DNA from: JAMOAD01 sp023621955
GTDB lineage: Bacteria > Acidobacteriota > Aminicenantia > JAMOAD01
Direction of reading: 5' to 3'
DNA length: 25,772 nucleotides
Assembly (NCBI GenBank): GCA_035403085.1
Contig: DAONEM010000030.1
Coordinates: 1 to 25,772 of the forward strand
Shown in pieces: positions 22,286 to 25,772 of the stretch; within the stretch, counting starts at the first letter, position 1, and every line of letters starts with the position of its first letter. A model generated the notes under the pieces. The model saw only the letters and a program-made list of their open reading frames with translations. It was not told the DNA's origin and did no database searches. Made by a program: the position numbers and the translations under genes.

Positions 22286-23164
22286 ATGAGGTTCAACCTT
22301 GTCGATGTCTTCGCGGAATCCGCCTATTCCGGGAACCCCCTGGCGGTTTTCTTCTGCGAAAGAGCTTTGCCCGCTGAGATGATGCAGCGGATTGCCAACG
22401 AAATCCACTTCTCGGAATCGGTGTTTGTCCTCTCCTCTCAGGAGGAAGACGAAGGGTGGCCGGTGCGAATCTTCACTCCTCTCCATGAGGTCGCTTTTGC
22501 AGGACATCCCAGCCTGGGTGCGGCCTACATCATCAGCCGAACCCTCTTCGACAGGCCGGTGTCCACTGTCAAACTGAGGGCTAAGGCGGGTCTGATCCCG
22601 GTTTATCTCTCCCCGGAAAGGAACGGCCCCCTCTGGATGGACCAGATTCCCCCTCTCTTCGGCGAGACCCTTCCGGCCTCCGAGCTGGCCCCTGTGTTGG
22701 GATTGCCTGTCGAGGCGATCGATGGACGGTACCCTGTGCAGGAGGTCTCTACGGGTCTTCCCCACATCCTCGTTCCTCTCGTCTCTCTGGAGGCTTTAAA
22801 AGAGGCGAAAATCGATCGAGAACGCTACTTCCGCCTCGTCGAAAAGACTTGGGCGAAGCCTATCTTGGTTTTCTCACTCCAGGGCCGCGACTCCACTCAC
22901 CAGGTCAGCGTGAGGATGTTCGCCGATTATCTAGGGGTTTCGGAGGATCCCGCCACCGGGAGCGGGAACGGTTGTTTGGCCGGATACTTGGTGAAACACC
23001 GCGTCCTGGGGGCCCAGGAGGTCTCTCTCGTCTCCGGACAAGGCCACGAGATTGGTCGGCCCTCCCACCTCTTCCTCGAAGGGAGAGATCAGGAGGGGGG
23101 AGCCCTCTCCGTCCGCGTCGGTGGGAGGGTGGTGGATACGGCCTCCGGGGAGTGGAGCCTCTGA
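22286..23164 (+). CDS. PhzF-family isomerase-like protein
   Basis: The 292-residue product has the two-halved diaminopimelate-epimerase-like fold of the PhzF family. Motifs are FNLVDVFAESAYSGNPLAVF (3-22), NEIHFSESVFV with the catalytic-type E44, RIFTPLHEVAFAGHPSLGAA (61-80) with H74, and EDPATGSGNGCLAGYLV (220-236) with D221. PhzF itself acts in phenazine synthesis, but most family members are of unknown substrate, and no phenazine genes are present here. The ATG at 22286 follows AAGGAGG at 22271-22277. It is a stand-alone gene, or weakly attached to the upstream operon, and is convergent with the next gene. Confidence 0.9.
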   Translation: MRFNLVDVFAESAYSGNPLAVFFCERALPAEMMQRIANEIHFSESVFVLSSQEEDEGWPVRIFTPLHEVAFAGHPSLGAAYIISRTLFDRPVSTVKLRAKAGLIPVYLSPERNGPLWMDQIPPLFGETLPASELAPVLGLPVEAIDGRYPVQEVSTGLPHILVPLVSLEALKEAKIDRERYFRLVEKTWAKPILVFSLQGRDSTHQVSVRMFADYLGVSEDPATGSGNGCLAGYLVKHRVLGAQEVSLVSGQGHEIGRPSHLFLEGRDQEGGALSVRVGGRVVDTASGEWSL

Positions 23165-23300
23165 TCTTAGGGGACTCTTCTCGGTTCGGGAAGGGGTTAA
23201 GGGTCTTAGAAGCCCTAGAACCGGAGAAGAAGCCTCCGGGAGTGAGGGGCCGGTCGCTTCGGGGAGAGTAAAAGGGAAGGGGGGCATTCAGCGTTTCGAG

Positions 23301-23335
23301 GAGCGGAGGGGAGAGAGAACTCCCCTCCGCTCTTT
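23301..23335 (+). terminator. Hairpin terminator between convergent genes
   Basis: A perfect 12-bp stem (GAGCGGAGGGGA at 23301-23312, TCCCCTCCGCTC at 23321-23332) has an 8-nt loop. It can extend by three further pairs including G-U. TTT follows directly, and TTGTTTT lies a few bases on, so the T-tract is imperfect. It should end phzF transcription, and the symmetric stem may also slow transcription from the minus-strand gene. A second, weaker pairing, CGGTTC/GAACCG (23182-23223), lies between it and the phzF stop. Confidence 0.75.
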
Positions 23336-23348
23336 AGGCTTGTTTTCG

Positions 23349-25772
23349 TTAGAAGTCGAAACCAATCCAGAACTTGACCTCTTTGTTGCTGTTTTTCTCC
23401 AGGTCGGTACGCCAGGTCCACTCAACGTGCATGGGGTAACCGAAGAGAAAGAACTCGATCCCGTAGCCGATGGAACCGACGCTGTCCTTGAGACGGAGGT
23501 CCTTCCAGTCCATGAAGCTGAAATCTTCTCCCTTCAGCCACGCGCCGCCGGCGTCCAGGAAGAAGACCCCCCGGACGGGACCGAGGATGCCTAGGGGGGT
23601 GAGGGCCAGGTGGACCAGGGGAAAACGAAACTCCATGTTGAAGAAGAGGAGGTTGTTTCCCACCAGGGAGTAGTAGTAGGCGGAACGGACCTCGTTGTCG
23701 CCTCCCGCGTAGAAGAGGTAAGGGCTGTCACCTTTGCTGAATTTCCCGACCGCCCGGAAGGCGAAGAGGGTGTCGTAACCCAGGGCGTAGTAACGGCGCA
23801 GGTCGAACATGAGGGAGCTGGTGTTCCTCATGGATGAGGTCAGGGGAATATCCTTCATCAGAGTGATGTTGTAAGTGGCGCCGCTGTAGGGACCGTAATT
23901 GTGGAAGACCGTCGTCTCTCCGGTGAGGGCGACCGAGAAGGGGAGGGAATCTCCGCTGAAGAAGGGGCTCTTCTCCCCAGGGTACATGTAGTAGTAGAGG
24001 TCCTCCTTCTGGTGGAGGAAACCTTGGGAAAACTCTAGCCTTCGGAAACGGTCTATGGGGTAGGAGAGGGTGAGAAACGCGCCGGTCATCTTCCTCGTGG
24101 CCAGGGCGTCGTCGTAGGAGTAGTAGTTTTGGTACTCGTCGGGAACCCAGTAGGAGGTGGGGTAGTAGTAGAAGATCGTTTCGTTCAGAAAGGTGATGGA
24201 GTAGGGGAGACGGTGGGAGTAGTTGGTGTAGGAGAGGTTGACGTTGCGGTAGCTCCGCAGGGAGTAAGCCAACAGGTTGAACTCGTTGTTGTTGAGGGTG
24301 TCGCTGAAGGTCAGGTAGGCTCCCCCGTAGGTCGTTCCGTCCGTGGAGATCCCCAAACCGACGTTGGGAAGCCCCGACACGACGATGTCTTCAAAGTTCT
24401 TATAGGGCCGGGCCTTGGAGGGGTCGAAGGTCCAAGGGGTGGAGGTGGAGGTGGAGGTAGAGACGAGAGGGGAGAGTTCGGTAGGAGGAAGGGGCTCGAC
24501 GGTCTTGAGAGGGGAGAGGGGTTTGCATCGGAAGAGCGAGAACTCGGCCTGGGAGTATCCGAGGAAGTAGAGTTCTCCCCCTTGAAACTGCGGGTAGAAG
24601 GCGCCCGTGGCGAGGTCGGTGAGGAGTTGGGTCTTGCCGCTCTCCATGTCGAATTGGGCGAGGTTGTAGACTTGATTATCGTAGAAGGTTATCAGCAGGG
24701 TCTTCTCGTCTTTGAAGGAGGGGGTGATAGCGGATTGGGCAGACTGAGGGAGGGGAATCTTTCTCCTTTCCAGGAGGGAGAAGAGGGTGAGCCGGTAGAA
24801 GGAACCCTCCTTCTCGCTTATGATAAGACGTTTCCCGTCCGGGGAGAAGGCGGGGCTGAACTCGGGCCGGGAATCCGATGTGAGGCGGGTAAAGAGATCC
24901 TTTTCTAAATCGTAGAGAAAGAGGTCCCTGTCGCCGTTCTGAATAGCCGAAAAGACAAGATTCTTGTTGTCGGGGGAGATGTCCAGACCCGTGGGGTCGT
25001 TCATCCCCTCCAGCTTCTTTCTCCTGAGGAAGGTTCCGTCAGAGGAGTAGAAGAGAAGGTAGTAATCGTAGTTATAGCGGCCGATAAAGGAGACGAAATC
25101 CCCTTTCCTGTCCCAGACGAGGTTCCTTCCCTCCTCGGGGTTGAACTTCAGGTAGAGGCTCTCGTAGCGTGAGGTGTACTCGGTGGAGATATCCTTGTAG
25201 ACCTTTCCCGTTTTGAGGTCGATCAGGGAGACACTCAGGGAGTAGTTCTTGTAGTTCACGGTGATGATCGCTGCGCTGTCTCCAGAGGGGGAGAGGGAGT
25301 ACCCGAAGATCTGGCTGTGGGGAGTCTCCGGGGAGACCCGCAGGGCGTAGTCGTCTGGAATGGCCTTGCCGAAGTAGGGCTTGAAGAGGTCCCTCACATA
25401 CTTCTGGTACTTGTGGTTGAAGATCTGATAGTCCAGGTTGAAGGAGTTTTTCAAGAGGTTTCTGTTCCTGACCAGGGAGAACTGACGCATGTTGTCCCAG
25501 AAACGTCTCAGACCGCCACGACCGTACTCCTTGTAGAGGAAGTCGTAAACGAGGTGGCCGAAGTCGTAGGGGGAGCGGGAGGAACCATCCGTGTAGGCGA
25601 TGTCACCCTCCTTGGTTAAAAGGGGAATCTTCCCGGTGACGACGGAGTCCCTAACGACCATTGTGGAGATAGGTTCCCACTTCCCGGTCATGAATTCGGC
25701 GAACCCCTCCATGGTCCAGAGGGGTGGTTGGCTGAGAAGGTTGAGGCTCGTACGGTTGGGGCCGTAGAGGAT
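23349..25772 (-). CDS. Peptidase MA-like / beta-propeller / outer-membrane barrel fusion (partial)
   Basis: The frame stays open to the right edge of the window, so the N-terminus is missing. 807 codons are visible, and the in-frame Met at 25712 is internal. From the N-side: a gluzincin peptidase tail where PPLWTMEGFAEFMTG carries the Glu expected as third zinc ligand (the HExxH would lie outside the window), then a PD40/TolB-like propeller with repeats such as GLDISPDNKNLVFSA and SPAFSPDGKRLIISE. A Ser-Thr repeat linker follows, then about 350 residues rich in Tyr and Phe ending in KFWIGFDF, whose final Phe is typical of BamA-inserted barrels. The barrel resembles the surface-antigen/BamA type (LGPVRGVFFLDAGGAW). 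The protein is probably an outer-membrane peptidase or peptide-binding protein. Confidence 0.82.
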   Translation of the reverse strand: MLYGPNRTSLNLLSQPPLWTMEGFAEFMTGKWEPISTMVVRDSVVTGKIPLLTKEGDIAYTDGSSRSPYDFGHLVYDFLYKEYGRGGLRRFWDNMRQFSLVRNRNLLKNSFNLDYQIFNHKYQKYVRDLFKPYFGKAIPDDYALRVSPETPHSQIFGYSLSPSGDSAAIITVNYKNYSLSVSLIDLKTGKVYKDISTEYTSRYESLYLKFNPEEGRNLVWDRKGDFVSFIGRYNYDYYLLFYSSDGTFLRRKKLEGMNDPTGLDISPDNKNLVFSAIQNGDRDLFLYDLEKDLFTRLTSDSRPEFSPAFSPDGKRLIISEKEGSFYRLTLFSLLERRKIPLPQSAQSAITPSFKDEKTLLITFYDNQVYNLAQFDMESGKTQLLTDLATGAFYPQFQGGELYFLGYSQAEFSLFRCKPLSPLKTVEPLPPTELSPLVSTSTSTSTPWTFDPSKARPYKNFEDIVVSGLPNVGLGISTDGTTYGGAYLTFSDTLNNNEFNLLAYSLRSYRNVNLSYTNYSHRLPYSITFLNETIFYYYPTSYWVPDEYQNYYSYDDALATRKMTGAFLTLSYPIDRFRRLEFSQGFLHQKEDLYYYMYPGEKSPFFSGDSLPFSVALTGETTVFHNYGPYSGATYNITLMKDIPLTSSMRNTSSLMFDLRRYYALGYDTLFAFRAVGKFSKGDSPYLFYAGGDNEVRSAYYYSLVGNNLLFFNMEFRFPLVHLALTPLGILGPVRGVFFLDAGGAWLKGEDFSFMDWKDLRLKDSVGSIGYGIEFFLFGYPMHVEWTWRTDLEKNSNKEVKFWIGFDF
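24438..24458 (-). repeat. In-frame hexamer repeat (TCCACC)n encoding Ser-Thr
   Basis: On the plus strand GGTGGA is repeated three times plus GGT. On the coding (minus) strand this gives the linker STSTSTSTP between the propeller and the barrel. Because the unit is 6 nt, slippage would change linker length without changing the frame. Confidence 0.75.

Noticed and set aside
22286..23164. Phenazine biosynthesis
   Set aside because: PhzF-family proteins are widespread outside phenazine producers, and no other phz gene is nearby.
24129..24908. 259-codon plus-strand frame rich in Gly, Val and Glu
   Set aside because: It is the shadow of the Tyr/Ser/Thr-rich minus-strand barrel and propeller gene. 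Its composition is low complexity and it lacks motifs.
1..25772. CRISPR arrays, insertion sequences, integrase genes, attachment sites or defence genes
   Set aside because: No regularly spaced repeats, transposase-like proteins or long terminal inverted repeats are seen. The gene content is core or metabolic.

Overview
The window is the core ribosomal-protein locus of a Gram-negative (two-membrane) bacterium of moderate GC content, plus about 10.7 kb of flanking genes. An outer membrane is indicated by a PpiD-type periplasmic chaperone gene and by two secreted beta-barrel-like proteins. The phylum cannot be fixed from sequence alone. The protease/beta-propeller/barrel fusion at the right end and the gene content would fit Acidobacteriota/Aminicenantota-like or related deep-branching groups, but this is a weak inference.

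Region 1 (1-14981, all + strand) is one uninterrupted run: the tail of tuf, then rpsJ-rplC-rplD-rplW-rplB-rpsS-rplV-rpsC-rplP-rpmC-rpsQ-rplN-rplX-rplE-rpsZ-rpsH-rplF-rplR-rpsE-rpmD-rplO-secY-adk-map-infA-rpmJ-rpsM-rpsK-rpsD-rpoA-rplQ. This is the S10, spc and alpha operons joined, in the order that keeps adk-map-infA between secY and rpmJ. Gaps are 0-33 nt, several stops and starts overlap, and no internal promoter or leader is visible. The genes make ribosomes and supply the export channel (SecY), nucleotide balance (Adk), N-terminal Met removal (Map), initiation (IF1) and the RNA polymerase alpha subunit. A strong intrinsic terminator at 15005-15036 closes the run.

Region 2 (15037-16294) holds an unrecognised secreted, probably outer-membrane, protein on the minus strand. 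It has a near-consensus sigma70-type promoter placed so that the mRNA is almost leaderless. A 451-nt noncoding divergent region follows, with a cluster of small hairpins and a good promoter facing right.

Region 3 (16295-22106, + strand) looks like one operon: a PpiD-like chaperone whose parvulin domain lacks the catalytic histidines, an OPT-family peptide transporter, an M24 Xaa-Pro peptidase and a membrane-anchored PilZ (c-di-GMP binding) protein. Together they suggest uptake and hydrolysis of proline-containing peptides with a link to envelope quality control and possibly to c-di-GMP.

Region 4 (22107-25772) holds a PhzF-family isomerase-like enzyme (+). It is convergent, across a 12-bp perfect hairpin terminator, with a large minus-strand gene cut by the window edge. 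That gene encodes a fusion of a gluzincin peptidase tail, a TolB/PD40-type beta-propeller and a C-terminal outer-membrane beta-barrel.

Most of the window is ordinary, conserved housekeeping sequence. I do not see a clear undescribed defence or mobile system. The best leads are the peptide-use operon with a PilZ partner, the hairpin cluster at 16066-16163, and the peptidase-propeller-barrel fusion.
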